A DNA stretch of 64,000 nucleotides from the NCBI GenBank assembly GCA_035477215.1, contig DATIKU010000053.1, positions 124,001 to 188,000 on the forward strand, read 5' to 3'. The first letter of the stretch is position 1; every line of letters starts with the position of its first letter. The notes under the pieces are model-generated. The model was given only the letters and a program-made list of their open reading frames with translations. It did no database searches and had not been told where the DNA came from. The DNA is from Spirochaetota bacterium (lineage in GTDB: Bacteria; Spirochaetota; UBA4802; UBA5368). Made by a program: the position numbers and the translations under genes. Below are positions 40,903 to 48,470 of this stretch, one piece after another.

Positions 40903-41283
40903 GATTTGTTTCCGTATCTATCACCGTATCTTTTATCGAAATGCAGGTTCGATTCCGGCCCCTTGCGCCCGCCCGGCATGTGCCGGCGCTTTCGAGTCCG
41001 GAAGAGCCCGGATTCACGGCGCTGTGACAATATCTTATGCTAACGATAATCCATCTTGAAACGTCAATAAAATCATTGTTTTTTAAAAAATATTTGAAAT
41101 TGTTATTGAATATTTTAAATAATAATATTTATTTGTCAACTTATTATGCATTAAATTTATACTATACTATAGGATCGATATCCTGTTCGACGGCCGGTCG
41201 TTTTATCATACCGGCGGGGGAAGTGCGGAGCGATTCCGGCAGATCAGGACCCGACACCCATTTGCCACGGATTTTCAAAAGCT
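40903..41283. other. intergenic region, GC-rich half and AT-rich half
   Basis: No gene is supported. The left part is GC-rich with a small palindrome (ccggcatgtgccgg near 40975). From 41037 to 41170 the DNA is strongly AT-rich, unlike its surroundings, and contains the candidate promoter of the Fis-type gene. Confidence 0.5.
41133..41161 (+). promoter_or_regulatory. candidate promoter of the Fis-type gene
   Basis: TTGTCA (41133-41138), a 17-base spacer and TTTATA (41156-41161); an overlapping TATACT lies at a 19-base spacing. It lies in an AT-rich island about 120 bases before the start codon. Confidence 0.45.
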
Positions 41284-41544
41284 ATGAAAGACAACCTCGA
41301 AACCAACATCAGAAGGAGCAGCCCGCAGGAGGGCGTCCGAACGGCTTCTGCAAAAGGCAGAAAGAGACCCGTAAAGCTCCCGGAGGGCCATGAAACCCTT
41401 CAGGAAGTGATCGACAGGGTCGAAAACGAACATATACGCCGCACGCTCGAGCTTACCAACTGGAACTTGCAGAAAACGAGCAGGGTTCTCGATATCGCGC
41501 GCAACACCCTCAAGGCCAAGATCAGGAAATACGAAATCGGCTGA
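41284..41544 (+). CDS. Fis-type helix-turn-helix DNA-binding protein
   Basis: The 86-residue protein has a disordered basic N-terminus and a C-terminal Fis/NtrC-type HTH: LQEVIDRVENEHIRRTLELT followed by NWNLQKTSRVLDIARNTLKAKIRKYEI. This is the isolated DNA-binding domain of a sigma54 activator, or a small Fis-like protein, with no receiver or AAA+ domain. It faces the STAS/ATPase cluster, whose last gene ends 10 bases away on the opposite strand. Confidence 0.82.
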   Translation: MKDNLETNIRRSSPQEGVRTASAKGRKRPVKLPEGHETLQEVIDRVENEHIRRTLELTNWNLQKTSRVLDIARNTLKAKIRKYEIG

Positions 41545-41553
41545 ATACGTCTT

Positions 41554-42579
41554 CTAAATCAAAGAGAATATAATGATAAGCGCCAGGATCACAAGCCCAA
41601 GCAGGAGCGCGAGGTAGAGTACCAAGCGGCCTTCTCCCCTGTCGGCCGGCTCCTCCAACGGGGCGGCGTCCATCTCGATCTTGACGTTTTCCTCTTCGAT
41701 AATTTTGGCCATCACATTCTTCGCCACAAGCGCGTAGATGATATAACCGAATTTCCCCTGCGATACCTTCTCCTTTACTCTCCCTTTGATCGGCAGAATC
41801 TCGCCCTCCTCCGTGTAGGCGTTGAGGAGCTTCGCCACCTTGACCGAGATTGCGTCTTTCGCCGTCAGGAGCACGCGAATATTCTCGCCCGTGCGCACAT
41901 CATTGATGTATTTCCCCCGCACCGGCGAAACTATCACCTTTCCCGGCACGACATATTGCGCCTGCCGCTCGATCTCGGCCAGGCGGTCATCCGCACCCGC
42001 CGCCGCTACGCGCCGGGCGTCGTCCGCGCCCTCGATCTGGACGCCCTCGAGCTCCAGTGCGAGCGAACTCGTCTTCTCCATTTCTATCTGGCACCGAGGG
42101 GGCTCGGCGCGATAATACTTTTCCACGATCTCGGCGATAACGTTGGAGGCGGCGTCGAGGTCCCACGAGTCCACTGTTTCGTAAATATCATATCCGTCCA
42201 GTGAGTCCGTAAGGTGGTTTGAAAACTCAAAAGATCCGGTGGAGTTTTCGCCCGAAGAGCGCACGGCCGAGCCAAAGTCCGCGTAGAACAGCTTCCAGCT
42301 GTCGAAGATCCGCGCCCTGTCGGCAAAACCGCTGTCGGGGAGCACAAGCGAATTGACGCTTACAAGACGCCGGGTGGAGATGTTAAGGAAAATGAGAAAG
42401 ATGCCGTGCGTCCCGGACGAGGGTAGCGAGAATTTGCCTTTTATCGCCGCAACGTCGTCATACTGCCCGGCCACCATGAGGCGCGCCTTTTCCATGTCGC
42501 CCCCGGTGTGCTTCATCGCGATGTTGAAAAGCCTCGCCTGTTCGCCCAGGGCATCCGATGAAGCGCCGTCCGGTGTCAT
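41554..42579 (-). CDS. tail-anchored protein of unknown function, 341 aa
   Basis: I recognise no family. The soluble part has beta-rich sequence (KGKFSLPSSGTHGIFLIFLN) and a region predicted as coiled (IVEKYYRAEPP). The middle has an alternating KVIVSPVRGKYINDVRTGEN block. The C-terminal 22 residues (RLVLYLALLLGLVILALIIIFSLI region) form a single membrane span at the very end, so the protein is probably tail-anchored with its bulk in the cytoplasm. It is the last gene of the minus-strand cluster, 10 bases after its neighbour. Confidence 0.72.
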   Translation of the reverse strand: MTPDGASSDALGEQARLFNIAMKHTGGDMEKARLMVAGQYDDVAAIKGKFSLPSSGTHGIFLIFLNISTRRLVSVNSLVLPDSGFADRARIFDSWKLFYADFGSAVRSSGENSTGSFEFSNHLTDSLDGYDIYETVDSWDLDAASNVIAEIVEKYYRAEPPRCQIEMEKTSSLALELEGVQIEGADDARRVAAAGADDRLAEIERQAQYVVPGKVIVSPVRGKYINDVRTGENIRVLLTAKDAISVKVAKLLNAYTEEGEILPIKGRVKEKVSQGKFGYIIYALVAKNVMAKIIEEENVKIEMDAAPLEEPADRGEGRLVLYLALLLGLVILALIIIFSLI

Positions 42580-42589
42580 CCGCCACCCC

Positions 42590-43063
42590 TCACGCGTTCT
42601 CAGCCAGGCATTTTTCGAGCATTTCGTATTTCTTCTGGGGCGGCATGGTGACGATTTTTTTCATGTTCTGTATGACTTCCGCAAGAAATTTCGACGAGGT
42701 CTCGATGATGAAGTACCCGTCGCTGTCGATGTTGTTGATAATCGTCACCCGGTTCGTGGGGAGCTTCATCCCCAGCATTGGGCCGATCGATTTTATGAGA
42801 TGCTCCGGCAGCATGTACTTGACGGAGAGCCTGGGCAGGCCCGCTTCCAGCCGCTTGAGGGGCCGGAAGGAAGCGTACTTCTCATCGGTCATCAGGCTCC
42901 ATTTCTTCGGATTGTCGGTGACGAATACGATCACGGAGTTTTCGGTTTCCGATATAAAGAGGCTTATATACGTATTGTAGGATTTATACGACGACAAAAG
43001 CCCGAACAGGCTGTCGTCATCACACTTGCGCGCCTCCCGGGTCTTTTTAAGGGGTATCTTCAT
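42590..43063 (-). CDS. hypothetical protein, 157 aa
   Basis: There is no recognised family. It is a soluble alpha/beta protein beginning MKIPLKKTREARKCDDDSLF, with YISLFISETENSVIVFVTDN and a helical C-terminus (KFLAEVIQNMKKIVTMPPQK). The ribosome-binding site is weak. It lies 89 bases after the STAS-like gene and directly before the tail-anchored gene, suggesting a shared transcript and a role in the same system. Confidence 0.65.
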   Translation of the reverse strand: MKIPLKKTREARKCDDDSLFGLLSSYKSYNTYISLFISETENSVIVFVTDNPKKWSLMTDEKYASFRPLKRLEAGLPRLSVKYMLPEHLIKSIGPMLGMKLPTNRVTIINNIDSDGYFIIETSSKFLAEVIQNMKKIVTMPPQKKYEMLEKCLAENA

Positions 43064-43152
43064 GGTCGCCGCTGTTCGTGGGATAGAATACGCGGGACGG
43101 GGGTGTTAATGCAACCATTTTGTCATGCGTTCCGGACAAAATATCGACGCGC

Positions 43153-43713
43153 CTATACCGACTGGTAGCGCCCCGGCGGTCCAACCGACTCTCTTCTCAC
43201 CACCCGGAGCGTGTACAGCCCTTCCACAATCGGCGCTGCATCCTCCTCCCTCATTCCGATGAACGCGGCAATATCGCCCAGGGCGGCGATCCTGTTTATC
43301 CGGAGATAATCCAGCACGTCGCGCTCTGAATCGGAGATGGTGCCGATACAATACGAGTTCATTGCCGTCAGGCTTTCGGTCACCACGGCAATTCTGCGTT
43401 CGTTATACGCATGGTACGAGTTTAAAACCGAATCGATATTCATTTCGATGATCGGCGTGATGTTCGCCAGCTTAACGAAGAAAACCAGAGCCCCTTCGCG
43501 CGAATCTTCGACAAGCCTGAGAAGAAACTCGTCAATGAACGACGAGTCTATGACCTGCACTCCCGAGAAGTCGACGAGCATCACCTCGCCATCGGTCATG
43601 TGCGACATGTTTTTACGCGTCTTCTCGTACATCCTTCTGCCGACCGGCCTCGTTATAAGGTCGGGCAGCCGTATCTTCAAATCCCTGGCGGTGTTTCTAA
43701 TCTGTATCACCAT
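43153..43713 (-). CDS. STAS-like domain protein with C-terminal winged helix
   Basis: The 186-residue protein begins MVIQIRNTARDLKIRLPDLI, then has a STAS-like (DUF4325-type) core, GEVMLVDFSGVQVIDSSFID (about residues 42-61), with a Ser pair where STAS proteins are phosphorylated. The C-terminal 65 residues (ISDSERDVLDYLRINRIAAL; GLYTLRVVRRESVG) resemble a winged helix. Such proteins pair with a HATPase in regulatory switches. It follows the ATPase gene by 18 bases. Confidence 0.75.
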   Translation of the reverse strand: MVIQIRNTARDLKIRLPDLITRPVGRRMYEKTRKNMSHMTDGEVMLVDFSGVQVIDSSFIDEFLLRLVEDSREGALVFFVKLANITPIIEMNIDSVLNSYHAYNERRIAVVTESLTAMNSYCIGTISDSERDVLDYLRINRIAALGDIAAFIGMREEDAAPIVEGLYTLRVVRRESVGPPGRYQSV

Positions 43714-43731
43714 TCGATCGAGCGCTCCTTT

Positions 43732-44637
43732 TTATCCGAAAAGAGAGATGGAAATCTGGGTGCCCGGAAAAGATGTCAGGTCGTCCCGTAAAAACAGATG
43801 CGATGAGCCGCTCTGCCTGCGGTTGTAGAGCACCGCGGCCGAACTGTCGGCCGAACGAATATAAATGCTGCCCTTCAGTTTTTCGATAATGGAGTTTACC
43901 TGGCATAGCCCGTAACCGAACCTGCGCTTGCTCGATATCGGCGTGGTCAGCGCCTTCTCGATTATTCGCGACCCGGGTTCCGAGGCGAACTCGCTTCGCC
44001 CGCCGAAGCTCTCCTTTATGCCGATCCCCGAGTCCATAATAACCAGGCGCACCACGTGTTCGCTGCCGATGGAGTAGGTTTGCATTGCGCAATAACCCGA
44101 GTCGAGGCTGTGCTCGAAGATATTCTGGCACACCTCCGATATTACCGTAACGAAATAGTCTATGATCGCCGCGTTCAGCCAGTATTTGAGTATATGCCCG
44201 GCGCGTCTGCGGAAAACCGCTATTACGCCCGCTATCGCGCGAATGCTTTCCCGTTCCCTGCCCGGGATATCGGTAATCTCGACAACCCTGTTGCTGAATG
44301 AGCTGCGGCGGTACAGGAGCTTTTCGTCAAGCCTGTCCAGAACCACAAAAGCCCCCTTTGATAAAAAATCCATGCGGGCCAGGTATTGATGTATATTGAG
44401 CGGGATGTTGGCGAGGCGCAGGCGCCCGCCTGTGTACCGAAGATGGTTGCGGCCCAAAAGCAGAAGCGCCAGCATCGAGTAGGGTTCGATGAAGCTTATG
44501 GCCGAAAAGTCGAGCGTTGCAACGCGTTCGCGTGATATCTTTTCACCAAGACTGATGATGTCCTCGAACGAATACACGTCCCTGCACCGGTCGGGCAACA
44601 GGAGGGTGGTGTTGGTCCCATCCGTCAATAAATACAC
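43732..44637 (-). CDS. STAS + histidine-kinase-like ATPase protein
   Basis: The 301-residue protein starts at GTG (the upstream frame is closed by a stop 9 bases before). An N-terminal STAS-like domain (VATLDFSAISFIEPYSMLAL, residues 39-58) is joined to a GHKL ATPase: N box Glu168/Asn172/Glu175, G1 box MDSGIGI (residues 201-207) and G2 box GYGL (residues 241-244). No phospho-accepting His domain or sensor is seen, so it is a switch or anti-sigma-type kinase rather than a normal two-component sensor. It is the first of four codirectional genes. Confidence 0.78.
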   Translation of the reverse strand: MYLLTDGTNTTLLLPDRCRDVYSFEDIISLGEKISRERVATLDFSAISFIEPYSMLALLLLGRNHLRYTGGRLRLANIPLNIHQYLARMDFLSKGAFVVLDRLDEKLLYRRSSFSNRVVEITDIPGRERESIRAIAGVIAVFRRRAGHILKYWLNAAIIDYFVTVISEVCQNIFEHSLDSGYCAMQTYSIGSEHVVRLVIMDSGIGIKESFGGRSEFASEPGSRIIEKALTTPISSKRRFGYGLCQVNSIIEKLKGSIYIRSADSSAAVLYNRRQSGSSHLFLRDDLTSFPGTQISISLFG

Positions 44638-44780
44638 CCGTGTTCACTTTATTTACTCCATGAAGCCGGCTCGATTGCCGGAAGGCCCCCGGGGCACTCC
44701 CTTCATCCGCTTTAATAATATCGGAAGTCACGGCCGAAACATTTACCCCCGGTGGGGAATCCGCGGTTCGGGGAAGCTGC

Positions 44781-44805
44781 CCGGGAGGACTGGAAATCCT
44801 CCCGG
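44781..44805 (-). other. perfect hairpin upstream of the STAS/ATPase gene
   Basis: A 9-bp perfect stem (ccgggagga 44781-44789 with tcctcccgg 44797-44805) has a 7-base loop. It lies about 145 bases before the ATPase start and 55 bases after the stop of the 47-aa gene. There is no T-run. It might end the small gene's mRNA or act in the leader. Confidence 0.4.
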
Positions 44806-44858
44806 TAAACGGAGCCCGCATACGTCAAGATACTGTTTCTTTAAAACGAAGGGGTAGC

Positions 44859-45002
44859 TCAGTAAAAACCCTGATACTCGTTTCGGGCAATCCTGTATTT
44901 CTTGCGGTAATACTTCACAATGGTGGGCTTGATCATGAGATAGTTCGCTATTATCCTGTCAGGCCACCCGTACTCGAGAAGTCTGAGAATGGATTTCCTC
45001 AT
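44859..45002 (-). CDS. small basic HTH-like protein, 47 aa
   Basis: This frame was found by reading the minus strand: GGGAGGA is followed by ATG and MRKSILRLLEYGWPDRIIAN, then YLMIKPTIVKYYRKKYRIAR and a short tail. The helix pairing looks like a homeodomain-like helix-turn-helix. The strong ribosome-binding site supports it as a real gene. It could be the upstream member of the STAS/ATPase cluster. No family is known to me. Confidence 0.6.
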   Translation of the reverse strand: MRKSILRLLEYGWPDRIIANYLMIKPTIVKYYRKKYRIARNEYQGFY

Positions 45003-45182
45003 TTTTCCTCCCTGAGCTGTGTTTATATCACTCCGTTGGGGTTATTATTCCCGTGTTGCGATTAATTTCAATCACTTAATTAATTAAAATTTAATTTTTG
45101 TAAAGGTTTTGTGAAATCTTCTGTCTTATAACACTTAGATCTATTACGTTCATTTTCGTTGGCTATATCTCCATTCAGGCGG

Positions 45183-45210
45183 AAAGACGGCCCTCCGGGG
45201 CCGTCTTTTT
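45183..45210 (+). terminator. intrinsic terminator in the bactofilin leader region
   Basis: The stem aaagacggcc/ggccgtcttt with a GC-rich loop is followed by more T. It is symmetrical, so it could work on either strand. No plus-strand gene lies upstream, so it may end a small RNA or a leader transcript. Confidence 0.6.
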
Positions 45211-45273
45211 ATTCTTGCCGAAGGGTGGCGCCGGTGATATCGTTTAAATGACGGGTCTGGAAAAACTTCCTTG

Positions 45274-45296
45274 AAAAACCCGCAAACCGGGTTTTT
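45274..45296 (+). terminator. second intrinsic terminator, 41 bases before bactofilin
   Basis: A perfect 9-bp stem aaaaacccg/cgggttttt with a 5-base loop and built-in T-run. It lies between the first terminator and the bactofilin start, so it might attenuate bactofilin or stop minus-strand transcription. Confidence 0.55.
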
Positions 45297-45337
45297 ATGA
45301 CACTCGGAAGTCAATCAACAGGCCGGAAAGGAAGACA

Positions 45338-45745
45338 ATGGCGCGTACAAGCAAGCAGATAGAAGACAATATCGTCAACAGCATCATTGGAGAGGGCTCG
45401 GAGTTCAAGGGGGAATTTACGGTCAACGGACTGCTCCGAATCGACGGCCGCTTCAAGGGTACAATCGAGACCGACGGCAAGGTGCTCATCGGCCAGAGCG
45501 GCGAAGCGACCACGGACATCCATGCGCGCGTTGTGGTGATCGGCGGCGTTGTACGCGGCAACATCTTCGCGACGGAACGGGTTATAATGCTTGCGACCGG
45601 CAAGCTTCACGGCAACATAATAACGCCAAGCCTGGTTATGGAGGATGGGGTGATCTTCGACGGCAACTGCGTTATCAACAAGCGGCCTGACCAGCTCGCC
45701 GAATTGCAGCACGCCCGGCCGGAGCACCTCGGTGAGCCGCTATGA
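45338..45745 (+). CDS. bacA: bactofilin, polymer-forming cytoskeletal protein
   Basis: The 135-residue protein begins MARTSKQIEDNIVNSIIGEG. The body is the bactofilin beta-helix of short repeats: FTVNGLLRIDGRFKGTIET, KVLIGQSGEATTDIHARVVV, GGVVRGNIFATERVIMLATG and KLHGNIITPSLVMEDGVIFD. Bactofilins self-assemble into filaments and help set cell shape or position envelope enzymes. Its stop overlaps the start of the yaaR-type gene by four bases. A good ribosome-binding site (GGAAAGGAAGACA) is present. Confidence 0.93.
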   Translation: MARTSKQIEDNIVNSIIGEGSEFKGEFTVNGLLRIDGRFKGTIETDGKVLIGQSGEATTDIHARVVVIGGVVRGNIFATERVIMLATGKLHGNIITPSLVMEDGVIFDGNCVINKRPDQLAELQHARPEHLGEPL

Positions 45746-46191
45746 TAGAGAAAACCTCGACCGACCTTAAAAAAGACGAAAAGCTTAGGATCAAAACCAA
45801 AAAACGCTCCGCTTTTTCATCGTCGGGACCGCCCAAGACATTCGACGCAAGCCTGCAGAACGCGCTGCACTTCGAGTTTCATGACACGATAGAGGGCCTT
45901 ATGTCCGACCTGGGCGAACAGGAAAAGCGCTTCCTCGACCGGCAGACGCCCTATGAACTCAACCGATACAAGTCCCTGGTGAAAGAAATATTAAAAACCA
46001 TCCTGGAGGGTTCCCTGAAGGTCACCCCGCTGAAACGCCAGCGGCGCGACAGGGCGGACTTCGCGATCATCGAAGAAATCAATTCGAAACTGTTTTCCAT
46101 GTCCGATGCGGTCACGCGGAACAACAAGGCATTCGACTTGTTAAAGGCGGTCGAGGAGATCAGGGGGCTTCTTTTCGATCTGCAGTTCTAG
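45742..46191 (+). CDS. YaaR/DUF327-family protein
   Basis: The 149-residue helical protein contains FHDTIEGLMSDLGEQEKRFL (about residues 47-66), TPYELNRYKSLVKEILKTIL (about residues 70-89) and FAIIEEINSKLFSMSDAVTR, the pattern of YaaR/DUF327 proteins known from Firmicutes and spirochaetes. Its function is unknown in the family. It overlaps the bactofilin gene (ATGA), so the two are cotranscribed. It ends one base before the convergent pth stop. Confidence 0.8.
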   Translation: MIEKTSTDLKKDEKLRIKTKKRSAFSSSGPPKTFDASLQNALHFEFHDTIEGLMSDLGEQEKRFLDRQTPYELNRYKSLVKEILKTILEGSLKVTPLKRQRRDRADFAIIEEINSKLFSMSDAVTRNNKAFDLLKAVEEIRGLLFDLQF

Positions 46192-46192
46192 T

Positions 46193-46807
46193 CTACCGGC
46201 GCACCCGTATCTTCCGTATCTTTCTCTTCTCGAGCTTGACGGCACCTTCCGGGTTGTACTTGTTCTGGACTTCCTCTATGCTCTGGTTTACGAGCATCTT
46301 CACGACCTTCTCGGCCTTGTTGAGTACATCGATAAGAATGAGGTTTTCCTCGTCGGTAAAATCCTGAAGAAGGTAGCTCTCCATCGAGGTCCCTGACGGA
46401 GGGCGGCCCACGCCGACCCGCACCTTGGCGAATCGGTCCGACTTGAGCGCTTTGGTCATGGATTCAATCCCCGCATGTCGCATCGAGGACATAAGGTAAT
46501 CCACGCGAAGCTCTCCGATCGAAAGTTCGGTGTCTTCAACGACGCACACTATATCGCGCACATTAATTCGCAAAAACGACGCTATATAAAGAACCGACTC
46601 GCCGATCAGATTGACGAATGTCTGCGGCTTCAATAAAACGACGTCGGTGTCGCGGATCTTACCCCTTCCGATGACGGATTTCTTCTTCTTGACTTTAACT
46701 TCGATATTCTCGTTGTTCCCCAGGATATCAACAACCTTAAAGCCTATATTCTGCCTGTTGTTGAAAAATTTCTCTCCCGGGTTCCCGAAACCAACTATCA
46801 ATTTCAA
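46193..46807 (-). CDS. pth: peptidyl-tRNA hydrolase homologue with altered active site
   Basis: The 204-residue Pth-fold protein has GFGNPGEKFFNNRQNIGFKV and KPQTFVNLIGES (Asn10 and Asn68 by E. coli numbering retained). The catalytic His20 of TRHN is Gln (NRQN; codon 46751-46753). The Asp93 motif reads VEDTEL (Asp to Glu by my alignment) and GGHNG reads MRHAG (Asn114 lost). The C-terminal tail is long and basic (KLEKRKIRKIRVRR). Position after prs and ctc is the normal pth place, so it descends from Pth, but hydrolase activity is doubtful. Confidence 0.8.
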   Translation of the reverse strand: MKLIVGFGNPGEKFFNNRQNIGFKVVDILGNNENIEVKVKKKKSVIGRGKIRDTDVVLLKPQTFVNLIGESVLYIASFLRINVRDIVCVVEDTELSIGELRVDYLMSSMRHAGIESMTKALKSDRFAKVRVGVGRPPSGTSMESYLLQDFTDEENLILIDVLNKAEKVVKMLVNQSIEEVQNKYNPEGAVKLEKRKIRKIRVRR

Positions 46808-46842
46808 CGATATTTCACTCCTGCTTTATTCTGATTGAAGTA

Positions 46843-47484
46843 CTACTCCTCGGACTTTTCCTTCCCATCCGCGGCGGCCTCCGCATCGACAGGGGCTTCC
46901 TCGGAAACCTCTTCCTTCACCGCCTTGGGTATAAGCACCGTCACAACCACCCTGTTTGCGTCGGCGAGGAAACGCAGCGATCCGGACACGGGGAGGTCTT
47001 TCACCTGTATTGAGTGCCCAAGGTCGAGATTTGTTACATCGATCTCGATCTTCTCGGGAAGGTCTCCGGGCAGCGCTTCTATCTGGAGCTCCCGCTCTAT
47101 AACATCGAGCATTCCGCCCATACGCTCTCCCTTCGAGGTCCCGATTGTCGTTACCGGCACAACCGTCTGGAGCTTCTCGGAGAGGTCGACCTTGTAAAAA
47201 TCGAGATGCGTTACCTCGTCGGTGACGGGGTTGAGCTGATAGTCCTTGACGATGACCTTCTGCTCGGGCTCGGCCGAGCCGCCGGCCACCTCGAGGTCTA
47301 TAACCACACTTTCCGATATGTTACCCTTGAACAGCTTTATAAACTCGTGCCTGGGAACCTGCACCGCCTCGGATTTTCCGTGCGTATAAATAATGGCCGG
47401 AATAAAGCCGCTTCGTCGAAGCCGGCTGCACGCGTTCTTGCCGGTTTCCTTTCGTATCTGCGCCGTCAATTTGTGAGTCTTCAT
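46843..47484 (-). CDS. rplY: 50S ribosomal protein L25, CTC long form
   Basis: The 213-residue protein begins MKTHKLTAQIRKETGKNACSRL and contains RRSGFIPAIIYTHGKSEAVQV in the 5S rRNA-binding domain. The C-terminal CTC domain has VTHLDFYKVDLSEKLQTVVP and ends in an acidic Ala/Glu-rich tail (EEVSEEAPVDAEAAADGKEK). It stands between prs and pth, the usual prs-ctc-pth order. Confidence 0.95.
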   Translation of the reverse strand: MKTHKLTAQIRKETGKNACSRLRRSGFIPAIIYTHGKSEAVQVPRHEFIKLFKGNISESVVIDLEVAGGSAEPEQKVIVKDYQLNPVTDEVTHLDFYKVDLSEKLQTVVPVTTIGTSKGERMGGMLDVIERELQIEALPGDLPEKIEIDVTNLDLGHSIQVKDLPVSGSLRFLADANRVVVTVLIPKAVKEEVSEEAPVDAEAAADGKEKSEE

Positions 47485-47536
47485 TGTCCTGGTCCTCTCT
47501 ATTGGTATCGTAATGGCCGGGTATTCCCAGTCTGTG

Positions 47537-48463
47537 CTAAATGAATAGCGAGCTTACCGACTCCCCGTTGTGGATTCGCCGGATCGCCTCGCCGAAAAGC
47601 GGGGCGATGGACAGCACCGTCATGTTCGGCAGTTTTTTTTCGGGCGATATCGGGATCGTGTTGGTAACCACGATTTCCTTGAAATCGGCGCTCCTGAGCT
47701 TCTCGGCCGCATCGGCCGACAGCACCGGGTGCGTCGCCACGCAAAATATATCGCGTGCACCCTCCTCCCTGAGGGCGCGCGCCGCACCGGAAATTGAACC
47801 TCCGGTATCGATCATGTCGTCCAGTAAAATACAGTTTTTCCCTTTAACGTCGCCGATCACATGCATCACCTTGCTGACGTTCGCCTCGGGGCGGCGCTTG
47901 TCGATAATGGCCAACCCCGCCTTAAGGCGCTTGGCTAGAAACCGCGCCCTCTCCACCCCGCCGGTGTCGGGCGACACGATCACGGCGTCGGATGTATTGA
48001 GCCTCCTGAGATAATCCACCATAATCGGCGTCGAGATCAGATTGTCGACCGGCACATCGAAAAACCCCTGTATCTGCTCGGAATGCAATTCCACGGTAAG
48101 GACCCGTTTTACCCCGACCGCTTGGAGGATGTTCGCCACCACCTTCGCCGAGATGGGCACGCGGGGCTCCACCTTGCGGTCCTGCCGCGCATACCCGAAA
48201 TAGGGAATGACGGCGGTTATGCGCCGGGCCGATGCGCGAAACGCCGCGTCGATCATCAGGAGCAGCTCCAGCAGGTGGTCATTGGCCGGATTACAGGTCG
48301 ACTGCAGGATAAACAGGTCGACTTCCCGGATATTCTCCCCGATCTTCACCGAGATCTCGTTGTCCTTGAACTTCTTGATCTCGACCTCGGAAAGATTGAT
48401 ATTGAGATATCTTGCTATCTCCTCCGCCAGTGGCAGGTTGGATGACCCCGAAATTATCTTCAT
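47537..48463 (-). CDS. prs: ribose-phosphate pyrophosphokinase
   Basis: The 308-residue enzyme makes PRPP from ribose 5-phosphate and ATP. It has KFKDNEISVKIGENIREVDL, IPYFGYARQDRK (about residues 86-97), the PRPP-binding VIVSPDTGGVERARFLAKRL, and the signature CILLDDMIDTGGSISGAARA (about residues 211-230). Its length is typical. It follows the glmU-like gene by 7 bases and precedes rplY by 52. Confidence 0.96.
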   Translation of the reverse strand: MKIISGSSNLPLAEEIARYLNINLSEVEIKKFKDNEISVKIGENIREVDLFILQSTCNPANDHLLELLLMIDAAFRASARRITAVIPYFGYARQDRKVEPRVPISAKVVANILQAVGVKRVLTVELHSEQIQGFFDVPVDNLISTPIMVDYLRRLNTSDAVIVSPDTGGVERARFLAKRLKAGLAIIDKRRPEANVSKVMHVIGDVKGKNCILLDDMIDTGGSISGAARALREEGARDIFCVATHPVLSADAAEKLRSADFKEIVVTNTIPISPEKKLPNMTVLSIAPLFGEAIRRIHNGESVSSLFI

Positions 48464-48470
48464 ATTGTCA

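Larger units (their letters stand above)
45003..45337. other. intergenic region with two terminators, no gene
   Basis: The left half (45040-45140) is AT-rich with divergent promoter-like words (for example TATAAC at 45127-45132), none with a good -35. Two intrinsic terminators follow at 45183-45210 and 45274-45296, reading toward bactofilin although no plus-strand gene ends here. I found no frame with a ribosome-binding site. Confidence 0.5.

Noticed and set aside
44700-44830. Possible selenocysteine tRNA or other structured RNA near the hairpins
   Set aside because: The region has a 9-bp hairpin and short Sec-like words but no T-arm motif or consistent cloverleaf on either strand.
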